Shown: in pieces, positions 1 to 8,369 of the stretch | Numbering within the stretch: the first letter of the stretch is position 1 | Layout of the letters: each line of letters begins with the position of its first letter | Source: Gottfriedia endophytica | GTDB lineage: Bacteria > Bacillota > Bacilli > Bacillales > Bacillaceae_G | Length of the DNA: 64,000 bases | Direction of reading: 5' to 3' | Assembly (NCBI RefSeq): GCF_017814275.1 | Contig: NZ_JAGIYQ010000011.1 | Span: 1 to 64,000, forward strand | Position numbers and translations under genes: made by a program | Notes under the pieces: model-generated | What the model was told of the DNA's origin: nothing | Seen by the model: only the letters and a program-made list of their open reading frames with translations | Database searches by the model: none

Positions 1-45
1 CTTAAAAGTCTATATCAAAGATATGAATTTCTGCGTCAGACTTAA
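1..45 (+). CDS. Group II intron reverse transcriptase/maturase, C-terminal end (partial)
   Basis: Reading frame 1 gives 14 codons (ending YQRYEFLRQT) and then TAA at 43-45. The gene enters from outside the window. The assignment rests mainly on what follows: a domain V/VI-like RNA structure begins four bases after the stop, exactly where a bacterial group II intron carries it relative to its intron-encoded protein. The visible residues fit the basic/aromatic C-terminal end of these reverse transcriptases, but so few residues cannot prove the family alone. Confidence 0.6.
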   Translation, partial: LKSLYQRYEFLRQT

Positions 46-48
46 TTT

Positions 49-120
49 GAACCGCCGTATACGGAACCGTACGTACGGTGGTGTGAGAGGTCGGGAGTTA
101 GTCGCTCCCTCCTACTCGAT
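49..120 (+). mobile_element. Group II intron 3' end: domains V and VI
   Basis: Bases 50-58 (ACCGCCGTA) pair with 74-82 (TACGGTGGT, one G-U). An inner ACG/CGT stem and a short bulge give the compact hairpin of domain V, the catalytic core of group II introns. Domain VI follows as a GGGAG/CTCCC hairpin near 93-108, then the typical 3' end CCTACTCGAT at about 111-120. The 5' part of the intron lies outside the window. The exon junction is probably just after base 120. The intron marks this end of the accessory island as a target for mobile DNA. Confidence 0.75.
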
Positions 121-227
121 TTAATAAACTAAAATATGTTGAACAAGGATTATTGAATAACACTGTCTAATATCTACTTATATAAACTTATCTTAAAAAT
201 TTAGAAGAAAGTATAAAGGAGAATTTT

Positions 228-926
228 ATGAGTGCAACAATAAAAAATTATAATGATGTATTGGATATGCTAGATGATTTATTAAGAGAACCAAAAGAAT
301 TTTGGGAGAATTTCTATGAAAATAGAGATAAAGATATTCCTTTTTTTAAAGTAAAAGGTCCTGATGAAAATCTAGTTGAATTCTTTGATATTCTAAATGC
401 TCCAAAAAAGGTATTAGAAATTGGATGTGGACCTGGAAGAAATGCTATTTATATGTCTAAAAAAGGTTGTAACATCGATGCTTTGGATATTTCAGAAAAT
501 GCAATTGAATGGGCTAAAGATAGAGCTGAAGTAGAGAAAGTAAAAATAAACTTTCACTGTAAATCTTTATTTGATTTTTCATATGAACCAAATTCTTATG
601 ATTTTATTTATGATTGTGGCATGTTACATCATCTAGCTCCACACCGAAGATTAACTTATCTAGAAATTGTAAAAAATGCCCTTAAGCCAAATGGACATTT
701 TGGTTTAGTTTGTTTTAATACTAATGGCGCGCTGGATACAACTGATTGGGAAGTGTACAAATCTGGGAGTTTAAAAAGAGGAATTGGTTATTCAGAGGAA
801 CGACTAAAAGACATTTTTAAGGATGACTTTAACTTCATAAATTTTAGAGAGATGAAAAAAATCGAACAGCCAAGTGATGTTTTTGGTGAAGATTTCTTAT
901 GGGTAAGTTTATTGCAATTAAAATAG
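228..926 (+). CDS. Class I SAM-dependent methyltransferase
   Basis: This 232-residue cytosolic protein has a Rossmann-type methyltransferase fold. Motif I, VLEIGCGPG (residues 62-70), binds S-adenosylmethionine. The acidic strand-2 end is DALDIS (about 83-88), and the later YDFIYDCGMLHHL corresponds to motifs IV/V. It resembles TehB/Methyltransf_25-type small-molecule methyltransferases, but the substrate cannot be read. The start is ATG with AAAGGAG ten bases upstream. The gene is A+T-rich like the rest of the island and is not obviously cotranscribed with the next gene. It sits between the group II intron end and the defence-like operon, so it may be cargo of the same island. Confidence 0.85.
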   Translation: MSATIKNYNDVLDMLDDLLREPKEFWENFYENRDKDIPFFKVKGPDENLVEFFDILNAPKKVLEIGCGPGRNAIYMSKKGCNIDALDISENAIEWAKDRAEVEKVKINFHCKSLFDFSYEPNSYDFIYDCGMLHHLAPHRRLTYLEIVKNALKPNGHFGLVCFNTNGALDTTDWEVYKSGSLKRGIGYSEERLKDIFKDDFNFINFREMKKIEQPSDVFGEDFLWVSLLQLK

Positions 927-1012
927 TTATGAAACAAATTATATGATAGTTGCATAACTAATTGCCGATTTTTTTGCTAATTTTTATTTGGATAAAGGGA
1001 GACAATAGTATA

Positions 1013-1750
1013 ATGAAGACCTTAGATATGAATATAGATAATCAACTTAAACAAATTTTAAACTTAATTACTACCTTAAAAACTCCAGAAATAGATCTAT
1101 ATAAAAAGGGACTATTAGAAAGGATTGAACAAAATGTTAGAGCTACTAAATGTCTAATAGAAAATTCTTTTTTGTTAGACTCTTGTGCATTAATCCGTAC
1201 AACAGTAGAGCATGCTTGTCGTTTATATCAATACATAAAAGATCCCGAGTCTATTTCAGTTGGAAGAAATAAATCAGCATTTCAAATGTTGGGAAGAGGA
1301 CCTGGAACTACTTATACTTTTAAAGCATTAGGATCACAAGGTGATTTAGGTTTAATTTACGGGATACTATGCGCATTCGTTCATCCAGATATTATGAGTT
1401 TAATACTATCTTTAACAAAAGATGATAAAAATAATATGCTATTAAAAGTTGTAACTTCTATGGGGATATTATCAAGTACTCTTATTTTGTTAGAGTGTTA
1501 TCCTGAAAGTAGAAGTGAAGAAATGGAAAAAGAAATAATAAATGAAGCTGAAAGTATAATGGGAATTTTTCAATCAGCTATAATAGCTTTTTCCACTCCT
1601 GAAAATATTTTAGGTATGACCCAGATTCCAGGTATCTGCCAATTATTTGCAAACAAAGAAATTAATCAGAATGTCCAAGAGTTCATTAAGATTGCCAATA
1701 CTGATCCAAGGATGATAGAGATAGTATTAAAAGAGTTATTGAGGATTTAA
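1013..1750 (+). CDS. Helical protein of unknown function with an Rx4H (HEPN-like) motif
   Basis: I start this 245-residue protein at ATG 1013, preceded by AAAGGGAGA. An in-frame TTG at 962 would add 17 hydrophobic residues and has no ribosome binding site. The sequence is predicted largely alpha-helical with no signal peptide. Residues 62-67 read RTTVEH, an Rx4H motif like the active site of HEPN ribonucleases, and a second conserved-looking histidine lies in CAFVHPDI (about residue 130). The overall look recalls DUF5677-type proteins common near defence genes; this is a pattern judgement. It lies directly upstream of the kinase-helicase operon but is separated from it by a terminator. Confidence 0.6.
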   Translation: MKTLDMNIDNQLKQILNLITTLKTPEIDLYKKGLLERIEQNVRATKCLIENSFLLDSCALIRTTVEHACRLYQYIKDPESISVGRNKSAFQMLGRGPGTTYTFKALGSQGDLGLIYGILCAFVHPDIMSLILSLTKDDKNNMLLKVVTSMGILSSTLILLECYPESRSEEMEKEIINEAESIMGIFQSAIIAFSTPENILGMTQIPGICQLFANKEINQNVQEFIKIANTDPRMIEIVLKELLRI

Positions 1751-1783
1751 TATATGCTCTCTCTTTTAAAAATAAGTTCTATT

Positions 1784-1816
1784 AAAAAAAATGTACACTA
1801 GGTGTATATTTTTTTT
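1784..1816 (+). terminator. Rho-independent terminator after the Rx4H gene
   Basis: An A-run, the inverted repeat TGTACAC/GTGTATA with a short loop, and a run of eight T bases lie 35 bases past the stop of the preceding gene. The A-run on the other side makes it potentially bidirectional. Confidence 0.65.
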
Positions 1817-2053
1817 GCCTCAAATATATGTACTTTCATTTTTCAGTATGTTGTTGGCAAATTTATTTCGGGTCTAATTTTGGGTTAAATAATAGGATTA
1901 ATGAAATTAAGGATTTTTAGAAACATCCAAATTATTTACATAATAATACAATTTTAAAATTTTTATAGTTAATCATGGTAAAATATACCAAGATAAGAAA
2001 AATAAACAGATTAGTTTTTTCTAGCATTTTATTTTGAAGGGAGTATTGCTCGT
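1817..2053. other. Intergenic region upstream of the kinase-helicase operon
   Basis: Very A+T-rich. I see no gene. Near 2036-2041 the sequence TGAAGGGAG supplies the ribosome binding site for the ATG at 2054. No convincing promoter or operator stands out in the A+T background. Confidence 0.4.
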
Positions 2054-5000
2054 ATGATTCTGGCAAATAAATATGAATTAAAGGAAAAAATGTTGGGTAA
2101 TTACCAAAGTACTATTTATAGTGGAATTACAATTAAAGGGAAAACGCCAATTGTCGCAAAAATATTAAATCAAAATTATAGTAATTTAGAGTTTCGTGAC
2201 CTGCAAGAAATTTTTCATAGAGATTCTAAAGCTCTTTCGATGATAAACCATTCAAACATTATAGAGTACAAAGACTCAGGTATTGAGGGAGATAATTTTT
2301 ATATAGTAATGGAGCATTTTCAAGGGGAAACCCTTGAAATGATTATTCAAAAAAATAATTTATCAAAAATAGAAAAATTACACATTATGTTTCAAATTTT
2401 AAATGGAGTTCAAGCAGCTCATGATAAGAGGATAATTCATAGAGATATAAAACCCTCTAATGTGTTAGTAAATTCACAAATGGAAGTAAAAGTTATAGAC
2501 TTTGGGATTAGTAAAATTATGGATATGTATTCGTTCAGAACTGGTCATACATTAAAAGATCACATAACTAAACGCTATTCCTCTCCAGAACATTTACTGG
2601 GACAACAAATAGATTTTAGAAGCGATATTTTTTCTCTTGGAGCAACTTTTTATTATCTGATTACCGGAATTGAACCACCCGAAGATAAAGTAGAGTTAAT
2701 TAATTCAGTAGATTTTCTACCTCTGTCTCAAAATTTAAAGGATATACTTAAAAAGGCTCTAGGGCATAGTAAGGAAGATAGATATAGAAGTTTAATTTCT
2801 TTTATTGAAGATTTGAAGCAAGAAATTAGTCTTAATGTCGTTGATGGTAATATTAAATTGTTTATCCCTCAGATTATTAATAGGAATCTACAGGATTTAG
2901 GGAAAGTGACTAATACACATTTTAATGTCGTCAAAGATTTTATTGAGCAGAGTTTAATTGATTCTACAATATACAAGACTGAAAATCATTATTATTTAAT
3001 AGGTAATGGAATTAAGTACCATTTATTACCGGATAAAAAAAATGGGTACCTAAAAGTTATTAAGGTTTACTCTATTGATAAATATCATGAAAACGAGTTA
3101 GAAAAGTCAAAAGGTATCGAGATTAAATTGAATTTAGATATAACTCAAGAAAGATCGAGTGGCAATGAATCTTCCGATCTAAATAAGTTGTTAAATGATA
3201 TCGATATGAGCTTTGATGCATTTAAACAAAAGATTAAAAAAACAGAACAAAAAAATAAGCTAATAGCTGATTGGGAGGAAGTATTAAAAATACTTAAACA
3301 AATCAACTTCAACAGGGAACGGATAGGAAATTATGAAGGTTTTGAATATGAAGTTTCTAATAACTTTCTAACAATAACAATGGATTCTAACTACGACTCC
3401 TCAATGTTACAAGATGGAGATTATATAAAACTACAAACAAAAACAAATAAGTTTGTAAGTGTGGGACCAATTAAAAGTATAAAAGAAAATAAGCTAAAGG
3501 TAGCACTACTTTCTGATGTGGAAGTTGAAAATCTAAGTAAACGTGGAGAAACAAGAGTTGATTTATCAATGAGTAACAAAATGTTAAAAAGATATAGTAA
3601 TGCACTATATTCACTAAAAAATAACGAATCGGTCAATAGAAATTTAATAGACTTTCTTATTAATCCCGAGCAATTAACGATGAAAAAAATTGAGTTGAAT
3701 TTAGACTTTGTAAATCAAAATATAGATGAAACTAATAAAGCTGTTGTTCAAAAAACTTTGAAGACAAATGACATTTTTATAATTCAAGGTCCACCTGGCA
3801 CTGGGAAGTCTACAGTAATAACAGAATTAATAAATCAAATATTTTTACAGGATTCAAAGTCAACAGTTTTAATAACATCTCCTTCTCATGTCGCGGTAGA
3901 TCATTTGCTAAAAAATGTGCATCAAACTCATGCAGATAAGAAAATTATTCGTATAGGAACGAGTGATAAAATATCTAAGGATGCAAAGAATTTACTAGCC
4001 ACTGAACAAATTAAAGCTTGGGCTGAGAATGTAAAATCAAATTCTATCAGTAATACGATAGAATTTATTAATCAATTAAATGGCAAAGATAAAACTCTAA
4101 GTAAGTACATGCAGTTTCATTTAAATAAAAACACTTTCATCAAACCTGAAGAAATTGATTCTAGGTTATTTGATTCAAAAGTCGTAGATACAATAAATAT
4201 TATCAAAGACTGGACAAATAGATTAGATTTATTGGATGAATTTGATGATATCTTCGCCAGAGAAGCATCAATTGTAGCTGCTACATGTGTAGGTATTGCA
4301 TCAAGACATACTTTAAGAAACTTAACTTATGATTGGGTCATAATTGATGAGGCTGCTAGGGCAACAGCACCCGAGCTTATTCTACCTATGCTATTAGGGA
4401 AAAAAATAATTTTAGTAGGCGATCATAAGCAATTACCTCCAATAGTTAACTTAGTGCAAGACAAAGGTTTAGAGACTGAAATTAACGTAAAAAAATTAGA
4501 AAAAAGTCTGTTTGAAGATATTTTTGAATCTTGTTCACCTGATGCAAAGGAAACATTGACTTCACAATTTCGTATGCACCCCGAGATATCCAAATTAGTT
4601 AATACAAGCTTTTATCCAACATACAGGATAAATACAAAGGTTAAGGTGGAGGATCGGAAACATAACTTGGACTTTAATGAAGTTATTAGATGGATTGACA
4701 CAGCAAATTTATCTGATAATATGGAAGAAAAATTTAACGACTCTTATAGAAATAATTTAGAAGTACGTGTAATAAAAAATGAACTCGAAAAAATTAACAA
4801 AATTTATAATGAAAAGAATTTACAAGCTAGTGTGGCAATAATTTCAGGATATAATGCTCAAAAACAGTTGTTAATTAATAAAATTGAACCGAAAAATCCA
4901 AAATGGACAAATATTGAAATTCAAATTGATAATATTGATGCATTTCAAGGGTCAGAATGTGAAATAGTTTTTTATAGTGTAGTTCGTTCAAATGAAGAAA

Positions 5001-5194
5001 ATAAATTAGGATTTTTAAAGGATCAAAGAAGAATAAATGTTGCTCTATCTAGAGGGAAGAACTGTTTGTTTATAGTTGGAAACAAAGAGTGTGTGCTAAA
5101 CAGCGATGTTAAATACAAAGAGGGAATTGGAAAGGTAGTTCAATATATTACTCGAAATCCAAATAGTAGTAGCGTAAAGGGGGCAGAGCTATGA
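2054..5194 (+). CDS. Ser/Thr protein kinase-SF1 helicase fusion (Mokosh MkoA-like defence protein)
   Basis: 1046 residues. The N-terminal ~270 residues form a Hanks-type kinase: a diverged glycine loop (LGNYQST, ~15), VAK lysine (~36), catalytic loop HRDIKPSN (~128-135) and DFG (~149-151), so it looks catalytically competent. A linker of ~270 residues leads to a superfamily-1 helicase: Walker A GPPGTGKST (~579), Walker B-type DEAA (~765), QFRMHPEIS (~837), DAFQGSECE (~961) and VALSRGKN (~996). This DNA2/Upf1 (COG1112) type of helicase joined to a kinase is, as I recall it, the hallmark of type I Mokosh anti-phage systems. The stop overlaps the next start in ATGA, so the pair is translationally coupled. 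No membrane segments are visible. Confidence 0.8.
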   Translation: MILANKYELKEKMLGNYQSTIYSGITIKGKTPIVAKILNQNYSNLEFRDLQEIFHRDSKALSMINHSNIIEYKDSGIEGDNFYIVMEHFQGETLEMIIQKNNLSKIEKLHIMFQILNGVQAAHDKRIIHRDIKPSNVLVNSQMEVKVIDFGISKIMDMYSFRTGHTLKDHITKRYSSPEHLLGQQIDFRSDIFSLGATFYYLITGIEPPEDKVELINSVDFLPLSQNLKDILKKALGHSKEDRYRSLISFIEDLKQEISLNVVDGNIKLFIPQIINRNLQDLGKVTNTHFNVVKDFIEQSLIDSTIYKTENHYYLIGNGIKYHLLPDKKNGYLKVIKVYSIDKYHENELEKSKGIEIKLNLDITQERSSGNESSDLNKLLNDIDMSFDAFKQKIKKTEQKNKLIADWEEVLKILKQINFNRERIGNYEGFEYEVSNNFLTITMDSNYDSSMLQDGDYIKLQTKTNKFVSVGPIKSIKENKLKVALLSDVEVENLSKRGETRVDLSMSNKMLKRYSNALYSLKNNESVNRNLIDFLINPEQLTMKKIELNLDFVNQNIDETNKAVVQKTLKTNDIFIIQGPPGTGKSTVITELINQIFLQDSKSTVLITSPSHVAVDHLLKNVHQTHADKKIIRIGTSDKISKDAKNLLATEQIKAWAENVKSNSISNTIEFINQLNGKDKTLSKYMQFHLNKNTFIKPEEIDSRLFDSKVVDTINIIKDWTNRLDLLDEFDDIFAREASIVAATCVGIASRHTLRNLTYDWVIIDEAARATAPELILPMLLGKKIILVGDHKQLPPIVNLVQDKGLETEINVKKLEKSLFEDIFESCSPDAKETLTSQFRMHPEISKLVNTSFYPTYRINTKVKVEDRKHNLDFNEVIRWIDTANLSDNMEEKFNDSYRNNLEVRVIKNELEKINKIYNEKNLQASVAIISGYNAQKQLLINKIEPKNPKWTNIEIQIDNIDAFQGSECEIVFYSVVRSNEENKLGFLKDQRRINVALSRGKNCLFIVGNKECVLNSDVKYKEGIGKVVQYITRNPNSSSVKGAEL

Positions 5195-6930
5195 AATTAG
5201 TCCTTGATGCAGTCAAGTCAGACTTTCCAGATTATAGAATTATTAATATTAAAGAAGTAGGTTTCCCAATCCTAAAAAAAACAGTCATATGCTTAGCAAC
5301 ATTGTATAAAGGGTTGCCTGTGGTAATGGACTTTACTTTAAAATTACTAAATCAAAGTTATGACACAAAACAAATCTCAGAAATGTTGTCTATTGATGAA
5401 GAGTTAATAAAGAATGCAGTGTTTGATTTAGAATTAAATAACATGTATGATTTAAAAACACAAAAATTAACAGACGATGGGAGAAAGTATATTAGTAATA
5501 ATAAATATGAGCAATTACACAGAGTGGAATTACCAATTTCTGTTGATGGTTTTACAGGATTTATTAAAAAGTCAAGAAGTTATATTACTAATAAAAATGC
5601 AAAGTCTATAAACTTAAATACGTTAGAACCTATTATTGATAAAAAGAATAATAGTATTATTCATGGGCAAATAATAAAAAAAATACTGGAAGAGTACATA
5701 AAAGAAAGCAACTCTGAATATGAGGGGCAACTAGTAGAAATGGTTTCGGTAAATGAAAAGCCAACTGAATATAAAAAATATTATATTGTAGTAATTGAAG
5801 ATCTGGATAGTAATAGTAGGTTAGTAGTTTATGACAGAAATACTAAGGTAAACTATTTCGATTCTGAATTGATAAATGCTGATGAAATTGGAATAAAAAT
5901 ATTTTCTGATAATACAATTAATAGCTTTATTGAAAATGTAAATGATATGGAAAATAAAGAATTAGAGCCTTATGATGAAATATATAATATATTAGATTAT
6001 GATTACTATAACAGAGACTTCAGTAGTGTATATTTTAGCATACCAATGATTGAAGCTTACGAATTAAACGAAGTATGGATAAATAATTTAGAGAGATATT
6101 TAAAAAGAAAAAGAAATGTGATGATTAAATTCACGGGTAGTTGCTATCCAACAACTAATATTAAAAACAAGATTTTTAAGATAATAGAACTTAGTAATAA
6201 ATATAATAACTTGAAATTACATCATAATATTGACTATGAGTATGCCATAGTGATTTTAAATAATAACTTTGGATATATTGATAGGATAGCTAAATATGAT
6301 TTGAATTTTAGAAATAATCCTACATGTGTTAGTCATAATATTTTTAAATTAAATAACTTTAAGACAATAGAAGAAACACTTGGTTTGGAAACAGGTAACG
6401 AACTAATAAAACCTTTAAATAATCTCAATGAATTAAAAGGATTAATTAAGAATATTGTGGACGCTGCTAAAAGTCTTGACTCTGAAATGGAAGACTACTA
6501 TGGGATGGGATGGCTCGATAATGGTCAATTCCTAAATGAATATAATTTTGAAAATATAAAATTAGCAAATAATGAAAAAAGTTATAGCAATTTTTCAAAA
6601 GATTTAAATGCTTCTATGGTTGAGTTAATAGATAGACGAGGTAAAGAACTTGGTATTATCCAATATTTTCATAGAGATTTTAAGAATAATTTTCCTAAAT
6701 TACAATATGCATTAGATAGGCTGAGGGTATACCGTAATTCTATGCAACACAATAATTTAGACTCCCAAAATTTAAATAGGTATATAAACTATCTAAAAAG
6801 TGATTTAAATGGTTCATTCCCAGAGTTTTGTGCTAATGGTTATCTAATACTCCAGACAGTAATATTAAAAGAAATCTTTGATGCTATAATTGAAACTTCC
6901 AAAGATTTAAGAATGGTTTCCAATACATAA
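5191..6930 (+). CDS. Partner of the kinase-helicase; PLD-like middle and HEPN-like C-terminus (Mokosh MkoB-like)
   Basis: 579 residues, starting inside the ATGA overlap with the upstream gene. The N-terminus (residues ~40-90) looks like a winged-helix: a QISEMLSIDEELI helix followed by a second helix. The middle contains LKLHHNIDYEYAIVIL and NNNFG (~342-362). This recalls the H-x-K...D...N block of phospholipase-D-superfamily nucleases but lacks the canonical lysine, so it may be inactive or unrelated. The C-terminal ~100 residues are helical and contain YRNSMQH, i.e. R515-N-x3-H520, the HEPN ribonuclease motif. Mokosh type I partners are, from memory, PLD-type nucleases. Here the HEPN-like motif suggests an alternative RNase effector. 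Function is inferred from context. Confidence 0.65.
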   Translation: MKLVLDAVKSDFPDYRIINIKEVGFPILKKTVICLATLYKGLPVVMDFTLKLLNQSYDTKQISEMLSIDEELIKNAVFDLELNNMYDLKTQKLTDDGRKYISNNKYEQLHRVELPISVDGFTGFIKKSRSYITNKNAKSINLNTLEPIIDKKNNSIIHGQIIKKILEEYIKESNSEYEGQLVEMVSVNEKPTEYKKYYIVVIEDLDSNSRLVVYDRNTKVNYFDSELINADEIGIKIFSDNTINSFIENVNDMENKELEPYDEIYNILDYDYYNRDFSSVYFSIPMIEAYELNEVWINNLERYLKRKRNVMIKFTGSCYPTTNIKNKIFKIIELSNKYNNLKLHHNIDYEYAIVILNNNFGYIDRIAKYDLNFRNNPTCVSHNIFKLNNFKTIEETLGLETGNELIKPLNNLNELKGLIKNIVDAAKSLDSEMEDYYGMGWLDNGQFLNEYNFENIKLANNEKSYSNFSKDLNASMVELIDRRGKELGIIQYFHRDFKNNFPKLQYALDRLRVYRNSMQHNNLDSQNLNRYINYLKSDLNGSFPEFCANGYLILQTVILKEIFDAIIETSKDLRMVSNT

Positions 6931-7200
6931 TTTCTCTAAAATTTGATGGTAATGATTTGTAAAATAGCATTGAATTTTTAGTTATATCCGTTATCTGATG
7001 AAGATATAGTAGTTTGCAAAGTGTTTAGATAAATATTAAATCCTAATAAATACTAGATGAAATTTTTATAGGTATTAAAATAGATAAAAAATTAAACTGT
7101 TATCCAATATCTAATTTAACTCAACTTTTTAAAAATATTATCATTTAATAAGAAGATATAAATGAAATATATCTTCTGATAAATAATAAAGGGGTTATTT
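6931..7200. other. Intergenic region between the defence pair and the DUF6037-like gene
   Basis: Very A+T-rich with no gene, terminator or clear promoter that I can support. The last bases, AAAGGGG at about 7189-7195, are the ribosome binding site of the next gene. Confidence 0.35.
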
Positions 7201-7848
7201 ATGGCTATGGAAAAGAATAAAACAGAAATACGGTTTAAAAAATTGCCATTATTAATAAGCGATATGAAGAAAAAAGAGTGGATAATAGAGTCGTTTCCAT
7301 TCAAGTATAAAGAAGTAGAATATATCGTAATACTTACATTATTTAAATTAAATGAGATCAAACCAAATAATTTTGCTATAGCTAAAGTAGAATTTATTTT
7401 AAGTAGTAATATAAAACAGTCAATCATGGCATATGTTGATTTTTACAATGTTCATTTTTATAGTACGAAAGATTTTTGTTATTTCTTTGGTGTAGAGTTA
7501 AAGAATATAAATAGAGATATATTTAATTACTTTTCTGAGGTATTCGCTCCTTTTATTCCCAAAGAAAAATTATTAATTAAAAGCAACGTAGAGCGTAGGC
7601 TAATTGGTAGTCGTGTAGAGGGGAATAATCCTAATGCAATATATTGCTATGATGTACGTCGTAATGGAACGAATAAGGATGGCTCTCCAAATAAACGAAG
7701 CATAGAAAACAGTAATAAGGCACGAATACTACGTCCATATCTATATGAACATTATTTTAAGGACTCAAACTTAAGTTTTTTCTTTTCTGATAAACAAGAA
7801 GATGAAAGAACGGATCCAGTAATTATGAAAATCTTTTCTAAACGATAG
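7201..7848 (+). CDS. DUF6037-like hypothetical protein
   Basis: 215 residues starting at ATG 7201 behind AAAGGGG. No membrane segment or signal peptide. Features that recall DUF6037 proteins of Firmicutes are the N-terminal block KKKEWIIESFPFKYKEVEY, the region LRPYLYEHYF, and the C-terminal SFFFSDKQEDERTDP. The conserved YCYDVRRN suggests a basic, possibly nucleic-acid-facing surface. Members of this family are often found alone in mobile regions and their function is unknown. It follows the kinase-helicase pair on the same strand after 270 bases, so it could be an independent cargo gene. The family call is from memory of sequence style. Confidence 0.6.
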   Translation: MAMEKNKTEIRFKKLPLLISDMKKKEWIIESFPFKYKEVEYIVILTLFKLNEIKPNNFAIAKVEFILSSNIKQSIMAYVDFYNVHFYSTKDFCYFFGVELKNINRDIFNYFSEVFAPFIPKEKLLIKSNVERRLIGSRVEGNNPNAIYCYDVRRNGTNKDGSPNKRSIENSNKARILRPYLYEHYFKDSNLSFFFSDKQEDERTDPVIMKIFSKR

Positions 7849-7985
7849 CATAAAATAAATGATCCATTAGTAAGAACTTCAAGAACTACTTTAAATTTGA
7901 TAGAGGAATATAAAAATTAAAAATTTGTTAGTCTTAATAAAGTGATTGTGCTGTTCGTATATTTCATACACACGTTGCAAATCAA

Positions 7986-8175
7986 ATGACAATAGAGAAA
8001 AAAAATCAACTTTTAAGCATTGTTGAATCAATAGGAAAAAAAACGAGTTGTTTTTCATATTTACAATAATATTCAGGATGGAGATTTACATCTAGTTTAT
8101 TACTTAAATGGAATAGAACAGCGACAAACAATTGCTGAAACAGACGGACATGGTAAGTGGTTTAATATAGAATGA
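7986..8175 (+). pseudogene. Small ORF broken by a frameshift in a poly-A run
   Basis: An ATG at 7986 opens MTIEKKNQLLSIVESIGKK. The frame then ends early, but one base over it continues as VVFHIYNNIQDGDL... to a stop at 8173-8175. The shift falls in the run of eight A bases near 8035-8042. The corrected peptide of about 62 residues looks protein-like, with amphipathic helix then beta pattern, but I do not recognise it. It could also be programmed slippage or a sequencing error. Confidence 0.4.
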
Positions 8176-8215
8176 ATTACAGCTAAAATAATTAGATTTT
8201 GAAAATTCCTTATTC

Positions 8216-8235
8216 AACTAACGCATGCGTTAGTT
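8216..8235. repeat. 20-bp perfect palindrome
   Basis: AACTAACGCATGCGTTAGTT reads the same on both strands. It lies just upstream of a strong terminator and the decayed recombinase gene. It could be a dimeric-protein binding site or a recombination core. No function is shown. Confidence 0.5.
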
Positions 8236-8242
8236 CAACAAC

Positions 8243-8276
8243 AACAGGAGCTGAATGATCAGCTCCTGTTTTAATA
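8243..8276 (+). terminator. Strong Rho-independent terminator
   Basis: A 12-bp perfect stem, AACAGGAGCTGA/TCAGCTCCTGTT, has a 4-base loop and is followed by TTTTAAT. It ends transcription of the small broken ORF or of the DUF6037-like gene, and insulates the recombinase remnant. Confidence 0.8.
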
Positions 8277-8369
8277 TCTGGCAGTTATTATATCCTGCAT
8301 ATAAAGTACTTCTATTAAAAAACAAACTTCTAATTCAAGTGTCTTAAAGCATATATAAATAGAAATGTA

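Noticed and set aside
228-926. Methyltransferase of a restriction-modification or BREX/DISARM system
   Set aside because: The fold and size are of a small-molecule class I enzyme, with no DNA-methylase target domain or DPPY/NPPF motif.
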